Source: Jeotgalibacillus alimentarius (GTDB taxonomy: Bacteria > Bacillota > Bacilli > Bacillales > Jeotgalibacillaceae). From it: 64,000 nt of DNA. Position numbers and translations under genes: made by a program. Below, piece after piece: positions 49,495-58,106 of this stretch (its first letter is position 1; the number at the start of each line of letters is the position of its first letter). The stretch covers positions 248,001 to 312,000 of the forward strand of contig NZ_JXRQ01000025.1 of the NCBI RefSeq assembly GCF_000829445.1, read 5' to 3'. Below the pieces are notes generated by a model. The model saw only the letters and a program-made list of their open reading frames with translations. It did not search any database and was not told the origin of the DNA.

Positions 49495-50726
49495 TAAATC
49501 GGCCTGTTTTTAAAGCGGTTTGTTTTATCCCACTTAATCGTTTCCCGCTTCACCATTCGTTTCCACACATAGATCACAGCACTCCGTCCAAGTAAAATAA
49601 CAAACAGCTGGGCATACGTAAAATACATCACCAGTGCGACTGTTACTTTTAAAGGTGAGACTGTCCGATCCATCACAATTGCTCCGATCAGCTGACCTGT
49701 GTAGACAATATAACTCATAAACCACAGCATCAGGATTGGTGCAGCATATGTCGGCTCAAACAAATCGAACAGGCTACCAATGAAAAAGAGATGAGAAAAT
49801 AGCAATAGAACCGCAAAGAATAAATAAACGGTTAAATGCTGAATTGAATGATGGAAAGCTTTTTTACGCCAGAACTTTGAAGACAGAAACACTTTCTCCA
49901 GTAAATATAGATTCCCGATCAGCCATCTGGTTCTCTGCTTAATAAATGTTTTGATCGTTTCCGGCTCCTGTTCCCACGTCTTTGAATCCGGTACGACCGG
50001 TAACAAATAACCCTCTGCAGTTAGACGAATCGTGAGTTCAGCATCTTCTGCCAGTGCATAAACATCATACCTTCCAAGCTGATCGATAATATCTTTACGC
50101 AGCAGCATATTGGTCCCCGCCAACGAGCCCAGCTTCAACAGCTGCCAGCGGCCTGATTGCATCAGTAGCTGAAAGACCTGAAATTCAAGTGCGATCATTT
50201 GAGTAAGCAGGTTTTTATCAGCATTCCTTGTTTTGACATATCCTACAGCCCCGGCAGCATGCTGCGTCGTTTCCGCTTTTTCAACAAGCAGCTTTACAGC
50301 ATCAGGCTCGGGTTGATTATCTGCATCATAGACTAAAAAATATTCAGATTCGATAATAGATAACCCATAGTTCAGGACGCGTGATTTCCCTTTAGGCTCC
50401 CCGGGCGGAACTGAAATATAATGGATCCGACTAAATGCCTCCTGAAAGGACTTCCCAATTTCAGGTGTTCGGTCAGACGAGCCATCATCAAGCAGATAGA
50501 TCTGCAATTCTCCGGGATAATCAAGCTGAGCCATTGCATGAAGTGTATCCTCAATGACAATCTCTTCATTATGAGCAGGAATTAAGACAGAGACAGATGA
50601 ATACGTCTCCAGTTCAATAGTCTTTTGACTTTTGGCACGGTAATAGACGCCAGCTAATGTTAAAACAGAATAAAAAATCAGTAACGTCCAGAAAAAACTC
50701 ATGATCAACAGCAGAACGATATTCAA
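49494..50726 (-). CDS. Membrane family 2 glycosyltransferase (YdaM-like)
   Basis: 410 residues: N-terminal helix (IVLLLIMSFFWTLLIFYSVLTL), GT2 domain with VSVLIPAHNEE, YLLDDGSSDRT, VYDADNQPEPDA, ALAEDAELTIRL and the processive QRTRW motif, then 3-4 C-terminal membrane helices. All catalytic aspartates and the QxxRW are intact, so it should polymerise and export a polysaccharide like BcsA/YdaM. It is 3 bases downstream of the degenerate GGDEF gene. No PilZ domain is present, so c-di-GMP control would have to come from the neighbouring protein. Confidence 0.88.
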   Translation of the reverse strand: MNIVLLLIMSFFWTLLIFYSVLTLAGVYYRAKSQKTIELETYSSVSVLIPAHNEEIVIEDTLHAMAQLDYPGELQIYLLDDGSSDRTPEIGKSFQEAFSRIHYISVPPGEPKGKSRVLNYGLSIIESEYFLVYDADNQPEPDAVKLLVEKAETTQHAAGAVGYVKTRNADKNLLTQMIALEFQVFQLLMQSGRWQLLKLGSLAGTNMLLRKDIIDQLGRYDVYALAEDAELTIRLTAEGYLLPVVPDSKTWEQEPETIKTFIKQRTRWLIGNLYLLEKVFLSSKFWRKKAFHHSIQHLTVYLFFAVLLLFSHLFFIGSLFDLFEPTYAAPILMLWFMSYIVYTGQLIGAIVMDRTVSPLKVTVALVMYFTYAQLFVILLGRSAVIYVWKRMVKRETIKWDKTNRFKNRPI

Positions 50727-50729
50727 TGT

Positions 50730-51500
50730 TTACGCCCCCCTTTGCTGATCAAACTGCTCCATGATGTTTTTCAAACTTCCGATCTCATAGGAAGCAATGT
50801 TATACGGCAATTCGATGTAATTCACATGCTCTCTTAACTTCTCTGTCAGTCTATTAATCACAATACTTTCACCTTCTGCATTTGTTCCTTGCAGTAACAC
50901 AAAGACTTCATTCTGATCAGGAGATGTCACCAGATCAAATTCCTCTCTAACCGTATGGAGACAAGTATTTACAAAATAATGCCTCAGTGAATTCCTGGCC
51001 TCCACCGGTACAGAATCCTTCACTCTAAAATATAGAAGCCGCCCTTGTTCACGTCTGCGCTTCATAGCAGTTTCAATGATCAAGCCACGTTCCATAAATT
51101 CTGGCATCGATAGAGCTTTTGTATTCAGGTCAAACTTCTCAAGTAACATGATCCGCTCCTTTAAGCTCTTATTCTCTTCTACTAAAGACTTGATGTCATG
51201 CACAATGAGCCAAAGAATAAGCAGAGAAGCAGTTAACAAAAGGTGCGCAGCAATCAGTACGTATTGCCCGCCACTAAAAATACCATTCATTTGGGCGTAA
51301 AAAGTTAAACTAAATCCATAGACTAATATAATGGACAGGACAATCAGAAAATTAATTTTTGTCCTGAAAAACATCATTATAACAAGAGACAACATAACTA
51401 GCATTACATGAATTGAAGCGTAACTTTCAGGGAGCAAAGCTTGCAAACCTAATGTCAATCCCCATAATACAAATAACAAATACAAACGTTTCTTAAACAT
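50730..51500 (-). CDS. Membrane protein with degenerate GGDEF domain (YdaK-like)
   Basis: 256 residues from ATG 51500 (GAGG 7 bases upstream): four membrane helices (about 1-100), a coiled coil (VEENKSLKERIMLLEKFD), then a GGDEF-like fold (NTKALSMPEFMERGLIIETAMKRRREQGRLLYFRVK) in which the GGDEF signature is replaced by SPDQNEVF, so it cannot make c-di-GMP. YdaK of B. subtilis is a c-di-GMP receptor of this kind that controls the YdaJLMN polysaccharide machinery; the same role is inferred. First gene of the three-gene operon. Confidence 0.75.
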   Translation of the reverse strand: MFKKRLYLLFVLWGLTLGLQALLPESYASIHVMLVMLSLVIMMFFRTKINFLIVLSIILVYGFSLTFYAQMNGIFSGGQYVLIAAHLLLTASLLILWLIVHDIKSLVEENKSLKERIMLLEKFDLNTKALSMPEFMERGLIIETAMKRRREQGRLLYFRVKDSVPVEARNSLRHYFVNTCLHTVREEFDLVTSPDQNEVFVLLQGTNAEGESIVINRLTEKLREHVNYIELPYNIASYEIGSLKNIMEQFDQQRGA

Positions 51501-51720
51501 GAACATTCCTCTTTCTTTTTGTAAAAATAAATCAGCTATCAAACTGACCTATCTATGCTGTACCCAAATAACAGGATAATAGAACTATTTATCATACACT
51601 TATTATATTAATCTCACATACATAAAATATATATTAGAATTATATATAGGTGAATGATGTTTTTGAAGAGTCGAAAGTTTAAAAAAACATATAAAAAACT
51701 GGAAACGGATTTCTTATTTC

Positions 51721-51838
51721 CGGGACGAAGTTTACACTCCACTAAGAGTGTGAACTCTGTTCCTCTTTGTTGGAGTGTAAACTCCATCCCCAAAAACCAT
51801 ACTCTGTCCCCCTATTCCGAAGTGCAAACTCCGTCCCC
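51721..51838. repeat. GGGGACGGAGTT palindromic repeat, locus 19
   Basis: Arms CGGGACGAAGTTT, AACTCTGTTCC, AACTCCATCCCC, CTCTGTCCCC and AACTCCGTCCCC, showing drift. It is the right-most copy in the window. Confidence 0.9.
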
Positions 51839-51884
51839 AAATCCCCTCTTGCAAACGCTTCAAAAATTCTGTATGATCAGTCAT

Positions 51885-51896
51885 GTAAACGTTTAC
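51885..51896. promoter_or_regulatory. LacI-type operator upstream of its own gene
   Basis: Perfect palindrome GTAAACGTTTAC, 32 bases before the TTG start of the LacI gene; same core as the two operators at 52965 and 53020. Confidence 0.85.
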
Positions 51897-51928
51897 GTAA
51901 TTATTGTAATAGTCAGGAGGCATGTGAT

Positions 51929-52933
51929 TTGGCGACGATTAAGGATGTGGCACGGGCTGCAAATGTTTCAATTGCGACGGTTTCCCGCGTGTTGAATAAT
52001 AAGAGCGGTTTCTCTGAAGATACGCGAAAGGCTGTTGAACAAGCAATTGAAGAGCTGGGTTATGTACCTAACGGGGTAGCCCGGGGGCTGATCAGTAAAA
52101 GAACGAATACGATTGGTCTGTTAGTGCCGGCGTTGTCAAGCATGCTTGTATCTGAGATGGTGTCAGGGATTGAACGAACTGTGCATGAACAGGGTTCAAG
52201 TCTGATTGTTTGTCACACGGAGTCAAAAGGAAAAAAAACGATGCAATACCTTCAGCTGTTGATTGCCAAGCAGGTTGACGGGATCATCTTTACAAGTGAA
52301 GTGCTGCTACAGGAGTATTACCAGATGATTGAACGTTCGGGTATTCCTTTGGTGCTATTGTCTACAGAATCATTAAACCTGCCTGTTCCATCAGTCAAAG
52401 TGAACGACCGTCTCGCGTCATTTCATGCGACAGAGTATATGATCCGTCAGGGCCATAAAAAAATCGGGATGATTAGCGGAAACCGGAACGACATGATCGC
52501 CGGTGTACCGAGAGTGGAAGGTTTCAGAATGGCTTTGAGCAGCCACCAGATTCCCTTTGAAGAAAGTATGATCGTTTCTCACAAAGGATTCAGTTACATT
52601 GATGGCGCTAAGTCTTTTCGCACATTGATGACTGATCACCCTGACATTACTGCAGTTGTTGCAGCAAGTGATGAGATGGCGCTTGGAATGATATCTGAAG
52701 GTTACAAGATGGGCATCCAAATTCCTGAACAGGTGTCCGTGATCGGGTATGATAATATCCAGATTTGTAATGTCAGTATTCCACCGCTTACAACGATTTC
52801 CCAGCCTGTTGCTAAAATGGGTGAGGTTGCTGCTAAGATGGTGCTGGATATGATTCATGGCGATGAAAAGCAGGAAAGTGTCGTATTCCCGCATGAAATT
52901 ATTGAAAGACAGAGCGTAAAAAAGATGAACTGA
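51929..52933 (+). CDS. LacI-family transcriptional regulator (MalR-like)
   Basis: 334 residues from TTG 51929 (AGGAGG 8 bases upstream; an ATG-started longer reading passes through repeat sequence and is rejected). HTH: TIKDVARAANVSIATVSRVLNNKSGFSEDTRKAVEQAI; hinge helix ARGLISKRTNTIGLLVP; then the sugar-binding domain (DGIIFTSEV, HKKIGMISGNR, TAVVAASDEMALGMI, VIGYDN, PLTTISQP). It precedes the maltodextrin operon and three identical-core operators, so it is the operon repressor and is autoregulated. Confidence 0.93.
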   Translation: MATIKDVARAANVSIATVSRVLNNKSGFSEDTRKAVEQAIEELGYVPNGVARGLISKRTNTIGLLVPALSSMLVSEMVSGIERTVHEQGSSLIVCHTESKGKKTMQYLQLLIAKQVDGIIFTSEVLLQEYYQMIERSGIPLVLLSTESLNLPVPSVKVNDRLASFHATEYMIRQGHKKIGMISGNRNDMIAGVPRVEGFRMALSSHQIPFEESMIVSHKGFSYIDGAKSFRTLMTDHPDITAVVAASDEMALGMISEGYKMGIQIPEQVSVIGYDNIQICNVSIPPLTTISQPVAKMGEVAAKMVLDMIHGDEKQESVVFPHEIIERQSVKKMN

Positions 52934-52964
52934 GTATCTCCTTAATGGGAGACTTATCACTTTA

Positions 52965-52980
52965 GAGTAAACGTTTACTC
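52965..52980. promoter_or_regulatory. LacI-type operator O1 of the sugar operon
   Basis: Perfect 16-base palindrome GAGTAAACGTTTACTC. Its centre is 55 bases from the next copy. Confidence 0.9.
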
Positions 52981-53019
52981 TAGAAACAACTTAATATAAC
53001 CCTTATTTTTTTATATTTT

Positions 53020-53035
53020 GAGTAAACGTTTACTC
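53020..53035. promoter_or_regulatory. LacI-type operator O2 of the sugar operon
   Basis: Second perfect copy of GAGTAAACGTTTACTC, 25 bases before the binding-protein start codon. Promoter elements (TTTACT ... TATAAC) lie between the two operators. Confidence 0.9.
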
Positions 53036-53060
53036 AAATCAATCTAGGAGGAACTTACTA

Positions 53061-54290
53061 ATGAAAAAACATTATGGAAAGTTTTTAGTAACAGCAGGAA
53101 CGGCAGCTGCCATACTTGCAGGCTGCGGCGGTGGAAATGATGATGGAAGCGTCACACTTGAGCTATTCTCAAACAAATCTGAGAGTATCGATACGTATCA
53201 GGCTTTAATTGATCAATTTGAAGAAGAAAACCCGGATATTAACGTTGAACTTGAGGCACCTCCTGAGGCGGAGACAGTCTTGCGTACACGCCTGACTAAG
53301 AATGATATGCCTGACATCCTTTCAATTGGAGGAAACGCGACGTATGGTGAGTTCGCACGTGAAGGTGTGCTTCGTGACTTATCTGATACGGACCTCCTGT
53401 CACAGGTTCAGTCATCCTATGTAGACATGCTTGGACAATTAGCTGGCCCTGATACAGAGGGAAGCTTCGGTGTCCCTTATGCAACGAATGCGAACCACGT
53501 GATTTATAACAAAGCAAAGGTTGAAGAGCTAGGGATTGAAATTCCGAAAACATGGGATGAGTTCATTGCTGCACTTGAGACGGCAAAAGAAGCCGGCGAG
53601 GTTCCACTTTATTTAACGTTACAGGAAGCCTGGACTGGTATGGCGATCTGGAATGGGGTTGCCGGAAATATCGTACCGGAAGATTTCGCTGAAATGAAAA
53701 ATAATGGTGAAGCATCTTTCGTCGAGGATTATGACGAGGTTGCAGAAAAAATGCTTCAGCTGCTTGAATATGGTCATAGTGATAACTTCGGAATCGGATA
53801 TGGCGACGGTAATAGTGCCTTTGCTAACGGAGAAGGCGTCTTTTATATTCAGGGTAATTGGGCAATTCCAGAAATCAGAGAAGCCAATCCTGATGTAGAG
53901 CTTGGCACGTTTGCACTTCCATCAAGTAACAACCCTGAAGAGAATAATCTTGTGTCAGGTGTCGATGTTGCGCTTGCGATCAGTGAGTCAACTGAGCATC
54001 CTGAAGAAGCGGAGAAATTCCTGTCATTTATGCTTGAGCAGGAAGTCGCTGAACAGTATATGAATGAGCAAAGTGCATTCTCTGCTGTTGAAGGTGTTTA
54101 TCAGGAGGATGAAGTGTTTGATGGCATCCGTGAATACTTTGAAAATGACCGTCTGACAAGCTTCCAGGACCACTACTATCCTGCTGGTATGGGTGTTGAA
54201 AACCTTGTACTCGATATGCTGATCAACGGCAACAAGACTGAAGGACTTGAAGTCATTGATTCAGAGTGGGAAGCAGCACAAAACCGGTAA
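53061..54290 (+). CDS. Carbohydrate ABC transporter substrate-binding lipoprotein (MalE/MdxE-like)
   Basis: 409 residues: signal with lipobox (AAAILAGCGG), then an extracellular solute-binding family 1 fold (VTLELFSNKSESIDTYQALIDQFEEENPDINVELEA; GVPYATNANHVIYNKAKVEELGIEIPKTWDEFI; FANGEGVFYIQGNWAIPEI). CUT1 family receptor for maltodextrin-like or isomaltooligosaccharide ligands, judged from the downstream oligo-1,6-glucosidase. First gene of the operon and followed by a hairpin that probably raises its level relative to the permeases. RBS TAGGAGGAACTTACTA. Confidence 0.93.
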   Translation: MKKHYGKFLVTAGTAAAILAGCGGGNDDGSVTLELFSNKSESIDTYQALIDQFEEENPDINVELEAPPEAETVLRTRLTKNDMPDILSIGGNATYGEFAREGVLRDLSDTDLLSQVQSSYVDMLGQLAGPDTEGSFGVPYATNANHVIYNKAKVEELGIEIPKTWDEFIAALETAKEAGEVPLYLTLQEAWTGMAIWNGVAGNIVPEDFAEMKNNGEASFVEDYDEVAEKMLQLLEYGHSDNFGIGYGDGNSAFANGEGVFYIQGNWAIPEIREANPDVELGTFALPSSNNPEENNLVSGVDVALAISESTEHPEEAEKFLSFMLEQEVAEQYMNEQSAFSAVEGVYQEDEVFDGIREYFENDRLTSFQDHYYPAGMGVENLVLDMLINGNKTEGLEVIDSEWEAAQNR

Positions 54291-54295
54291 ATTTT

Positions 54296-54320
54296 ACAAT
54301 GGGGGCTTGTCCCCCATTGT
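54296..54320 (+). terminator. Intercistronic hairpin after the binding-protein gene
   Basis: ACAATGGGGG / CCCCCATTGT arms with CTTGT loop and only a short T stretch. It is a probable mRNA-stabilising or partial termination element, as is usual between binding protein and permease genes. Confidence 0.7.
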
Positions 54321-54414
54321 TCATCTGATGGCTGTTGATTTCGCTGCGGGCATGATCTGTGCGCGTGCGCGGAGCAAGGTCAGCAGTCAATCTATGTTGA
54401 GGGAGTGAAATACG

Positions 54415-55272
54415 TTGAAAAGAGATCATGCATTTTTACTGATGGTTATCCCTGCCTTTGTCTTATTTTTCATCTTTCATACTTATCCTGCACTCCAGGG
54501 TGTCTTTTACAGTTTCACAAACTTTAAAGGGTATGGAAATTGGGATTTTACAGGCTTTACAAATTATTTTAAAGTATTCCAGGACTCAAGAGCACTTGGG
54601 GCTTATGGATTCACATTCCAATTTGCGATTGTTTCTACGATCTTAGTCAACATTATCAGTGTACTGATCGCAATGGGATTAAATGCAAAAATCAAGTTCA
54701 GAAAAACGCTTAGAGCGACTTACTTTCTGCCATTTATCTTAAGTGTATTGATTGTGAGTTATATTTTCCAATTCATCTTCACTCATATGGTGCCGGATCT
54801 TGGTCAGGCGCTTGGCATTGAAGCACTTTCTAAAAACATTCTGGGTGATCAGGACCTTGCCTGGATCGGAATTGTCATTGTTGCCGTATGGCAGTCTGTC
54901 GCATTTAATACACTGCTGTACTTAGCAGGATTATCTACAGTGGATGAGCAGCTGTATGAAGCGGCGGATATTGACGGCGCTAAAGCATGGTCAAAATTCT
55001 GGAGAATTACATTCCCGCTGATTGCACCATTCTTTACAATCAACATGGTCGTTGCCATGAAAAACTTCCTGATGGCATTTGATCAGATTATCGCATTAAC
55101 AGGCGGCGGTCCAGGACGCGCGACTGAGTCTATCTCTCTTTTAATCTATAGAGGCGGATTTGAAGCCGGTCAGTTTGCTTACCAGTCTGCAAATGCGGTT
55201 ATCTATTTTATCGTGATCGTCGTTATTTCTGTTGTGCAGCTTCGAATCCTTGAAAGAAAAGAGGTGAAATAA
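54415..55272 (+). CDS. Carbohydrate ABC transporter permease (MalF-like)
   Basis: 285 residues with six membrane helices: first at residues 7-27 (FLLMVIPAFVLFFIFHTYPAL), and the EAA loop YEAADIDGAKAWSKFWRITFPLIAP that contacts the ATPase. TTG start at 54415 after GAGGGAGTGAAATACG. Pairs with the next gene; 3 bases separate them. No ATPase gene is in the operon, so a shared MsmX-type ATPase encoded elsewhere is expected. Confidence 0.92.
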   Translation: MKRDHAFLLMVIPAFVLFFIFHTYPALQGVFYSFTNFKGYGNWDFTGFTNYFKVFQDSRALGAYGFTFQFAIVSTILVNIISVLIAMGLNAKIKFRKTLRATYFLPFILSVLIVSYIFQFIFTHMVPDLGQALGIEALSKNILGDQDLAWIGIVIVAVWQSVAFNTLLYLAGLSTVDEQLYEAADIDGAKAWSKFWRITFPLIAPFFTINMVVAMKNFLMAFDQIIALTGGGPGRATESISLLIYRGGFEAGQFAYQSANAVIYFIVIVVISVVQLRILERKEVK

Positions 55273-55275
55273 CTG

Positions 55276-56094
55276 ATGAGTAACCGGATTAATTGGAAAG
55301 CAACCATTTTCTTAATACTCGGAACCATTTTCATCCTGTTCCCTATTTATCTCACAGTGATTATCGCCTTTAAAACACCTCAGGAAATGAGCGGCAACAT
55401 ACTGGCACTTCCTGAGTCGTGGGGCTTTGGTAATTTCATTGAGGCGATTGAAGTCACGAACTTCTTCAATGCCCTCGGTAACAGTGTATTCGTGACTGTA
55501 CTCACAGTTATCATTGTCATTTTGACTCACTCTCTTGTCGCCTATGCAATTGCGCGTAATATGCACAAGAAGTTTTATAAGTTTCTATACTTTTATTTTA
55601 TCAGTGCGATGTTCATCCCCTTCCCGATCATCATGCTTCCGCTTGTGCTTCAGACAAGCAGCTGGGGAATGGACAACCTGGTAGGTCTGGGTATTTTAAA
55701 TGGGGTTATGCACCTTGCGTTTAACGTATTTATCTATGTAGGTTACGTAAAAACATTGCCTGTTGAGCTTGAAGAAGCGGCAATCATAGATGGTGCGAAT
55801 ACATTCCAGGTATTTTGGAAGATTATCTTCCCGATGATGAAGCCGATGCACGCAACTGTTGCGATCCTGACAGCACTTGCTGCATGGAATGACTTCATGC
55901 TTCCGCTCGTGATTTTAAGTGATTCAAGTATGTACACACTCCCTCTTGTGCAATATGCATTCCAGGGTCAGTTCAGTACAGACTATAACCTGGCCTTCGC
56001 ATCCTACCTGCTTGCGATGCTGCCAATGGTGGTTCTCTATATCTTCGTTCAGAAGTGGATTATTGGCGGAGTCATGAGAGGTTCATTAAAATAA
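55276..56094 (+). CDS. Carbohydrate ABC transporter permease (MalG-like)
   Basis: 272 residues, six membrane helices, EAA loop LEEAAIIDGANTFQVFWKIIFPMMKP, C-terminal KWIIGGVMRGSLK typical of CUT1 MalG-type subunits. ATG at 55276; RBS AAAGAGGTGAAATAACTG overlaps the end of the previous gene. Transports the same oligosaccharide as its partner. Confidence 0.92.
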   Translation: MSNRINWKATIFLILGTIFILFPIYLTVIIAFKTPQEMSGNILALPESWGFGNFIEAIEVTNFFNALGNSVFVTVLTVIIVILTHSLVAYAIARNMHKKFYKFLYFYFISAMFIPFPIIMLPLVLQTSSWGMDNLVGLGILNGVMHLAFNVFIYVGYVKTLPVELEEAAIIDGANTFQVFWKIIFPMMKPMHATVAILTALAAWNDFMLPLVILSDSSMYTLPLVQYAFQGQFSTDYNLAFASYLLAMLPMVVLYIFVQKWIIGGVMRGSLK

Positions 56095-56104
56095 GTATAT
56101 AGCC

Positions 56105-56126
56105 GGGGACGGTTTTTGCCGTCCCC
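56105..56126 (+). terminator. Hairpin between permease and glucosidase genes
   Basis: GGGGACGG / CCGTCCCC arms with TTTTTG loop, no strong T run after it. It resembles the repeat arms but lacks the AGTT part, and is treated as an ordinary intercistronic hairpin or attenuator. Confidence 0.65.
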
Positions 56127-56163
56127 CCTTACATAACTTTATCTAAATGGAGGAATTTATCTG

Positions 56164-57840
56164 ATGAAAAAAACATGGTGGAAAGAAAGCGTTGTCTATC
56201 AAATCTATCCGAGAAGCTTTAATGATTCAAACGGTGACGGGATTGGAGATATCCCCGGCATCATTGAAAAGCTGGATTATCTAAAAGAATTAGGCATTGA
56301 TGTCATCTGGCTCTCCCCTGTCTATCAATCACCAAATGATGATAACGGGTACGATATCTCTGATTATCAGGCGATCATGGACGACTTCGGTACAATGAGC
56401 GACTGGGAAAACCTGCTGGACGAGATTCATAAGAGAGAGATGAAGCTGATTATGGACCTTGTGGTAAACCACTCCTCTGATGAACATGCATGGTTTGCTG
56501 AATCACGCAAATCAAAAGACAATCCATATCGTGACTATTACATCTGGCGCCCGGGACACGACGGGGAAGCACCGAATAACTGGGCAGCTACATTCGGCGG
56601 ATCAGCCTGGGATTATGATGAAGCTTCCGGTGAATATTACCTGCATTTATTCAGTAAAAAACAGCCGGACTTGAACTGGGAAAATCCAAAGCTTCGAAAC
56701 GAAGTATATGACATGATGAAATGGTGGCTCGATAAAGGGATTGACGGCTTCAGAATGGATGTCATTAACTTTATTTCTAAAGCAGAAGGCTTGCCGGATG
56801 GACCTAATCCGCATAATAAGAAGTATGGAGACGGCAGCCAGTACTTTATGAATGGCCCGCGTATCCATGAATTTTTACACGAAATGAATAAAGAAGTCAT
56901 CTCAAATTATGATGTCATGACCGTTGGAGAAATGCCTGGTGTGAATGTTGAACAGGCGATTGAATATACAGACGCTTCGCGCGATGAATTGCAGATGGTG
57001 TTCCAGTTCGAGCATATGGATCTGGATTCAGGCCCTGAAGGCAAATGGGATCTGAAGCCGCTCGACCTTCGTGACCTGAAAGAAAGCATCTCCCGCTGGC
57101 AGACAGGCCTGCACGGCACCGGCTGGAATAGTCTCTATATGAATAATCACGATCAGCCAAGAATGGTATCACGATTTGGAAACGACAAAGAATATCGCGT
57201 CACTTCAGCAAAAATGCTCGCCACATTCCTTCATATGCTGCAGGGTACGCCATATATCTATCAAGGTGAAGAAATCGGTATGACGAATATTCGGTTTGAC
57301 TCTATCAAAGACTACAAAGATATTGAAACATTGAACTATTACCGTGATGCACTGAATGAAGGTAAAAGTGAAGAGGACATCATGCAGTCGATCTATACGA
57401 AAGGCCGGGACAATGCAAGAACGCCTATGCAGTGGAACGACGAAGTGAACGCCGGCTTTACATCTGGTACACCATGGATTGCGGTGAATGAAAACTATAA
57501 AGAGATTAATGCCTCTAAGGCAGTGCATGACCCGGATTCTATTTTTCACTATTATAAGAAACTGATTTCTCTGCGGAAGCAATATGAAATTATTCAATAT
57601 GGTGATTACGAATTGTTGCTGCCTGATCACACGGAGATTTATGCTTATACGAGATCATATGAAGGCAAGAAGCTGCTGGTACTGACGAACTTTAGTGATC
57701 AGGAGCAGGTCTTTACGAAACCTGGTGAACTTCAGTTTGATGCGGATCAGGTGTTGGTTAGTAATGGGGTTGTAGCGTCATTGGAGACTGATGAGGTTGT
57801 ATTAAGACCTTATGAGGCTGTGGTTTATCTAGGTGAATAG
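56164..57840 (+). CDS. Oligo-1,6-glucosidase (GH13)
   Basis: 558 residues, a cytoplasmic GH13 alpha-glucosidase: YQIYPRSFNDSNGDGIGDI, DLVVNHSSDEH, nucleophile Asp199 in DGFRMDVINF, acid Glu256 in TVGEMPG and Asp330 in MNNHDQPR. The residue after the nucleophile is Val200, which in GH31/GH13-type family studies marks alpha-1,6 (isomaltose) specificity rather than maltose (established for oligo-1,6-glucosidases). It completes the operon: import of isomaltooligosaccharides or related glucosides and hydrolysis to glucose. RBS ATGGAGGAATTTATCTG; terminator follows. Confidence 0.92.
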   Translation: MKKTWWKESVVYQIYPRSFNDSNGDGIGDIPGIIEKLDYLKELGIDVIWLSPVYQSPNDDNGYDISDYQAIMDDFGTMSDWENLLDEIHKREMKLIMDLVVNHSSDEHAWFAESRKSKDNPYRDYYIWRPGHDGEAPNNWAATFGGSAWDYDEASGEYYLHLFSKKQPDLNWENPKLRNEVYDMMKWWLDKGIDGFRMDVINFISKAEGLPDGPNPHNKKYGDGSQYFMNGPRIHEFLHEMNKEVISNYDVMTVGEMPGVNVEQAIEYTDASRDELQMVFQFEHMDLDSGPEGKWDLKPLDLRDLKESISRWQTGLHGTGWNSLYMNNHDQPRMVSRFGNDKEYRVTSAKMLATFLHMLQGTPYIYQGEEIGMTNIRFDSIKDYKDIETLNYYRDALNEGKSEEDIMQSIYTKGRDNARTPMQWNDEVNAGFTSGTPWIAVNENYKEINASKAVHDPDSIFHYYKKLISLRKQYEIIQYGDYELLLPDHTEIYAYTRSYEGKKLLVLTNFSDQEQVFTKPGELQFDADQVLVSNGVVASLETDEVVLRPYEAVVYLGE

Positions 57841-57843
57841 ATT

Positions 57844-57874
57844 AAAAGGCTGGGATTTTGTCCCGGTCTTTTTT
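57844..57874 (+). terminator. Terminator of the sugar operon
   Basis: AAAGGCTGGGA / TCCCGGTCTTT arms (two mismatches) followed by TTTTTTCATT, four bases after the stop. Confidence 0.75.
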
Positions 57875-58106
57875 CATTCCTGAGCTAATGGCTGGGAGGA
57901 TCCAGCTCCCCTCTTTTGAATATAGCCATTCCGGTTAAATTGTAAATGAAGAGCATCCCGATAAAGATTATTCATTTGTGAATTTCCCTTTAATTTATTT
58001 CATTGAATTTTACAATAACTACATCCCCCCTCCCTTTATTTACTATATAATGAAACAGTGAGCGTCAAAATCTCACAATCTATCTACGTTTAAAGGAGAG
58101 AGTCTA

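Noticed and set aside
1310-51838. Many open frames encoding GDGVxTPxxVxTPSP- or NSVPxxxSANSVPK-like peptides
   Set aside because: These peptides are translations of the palindromic repeats in different frames. They lack ribosome sites and were removed from gene N-termini (MerR, Ig-like lipoprotein, LacI, DUF3006, small membrane protein).
56105-56126. Additional member of the GGGGACGGAGTT family
   Set aside because: Shares only GGGGACGG/CCGTCCCC and has a TTTTTG loop without the AGTT part; better explained as an ordinary intercistronic hairpin.
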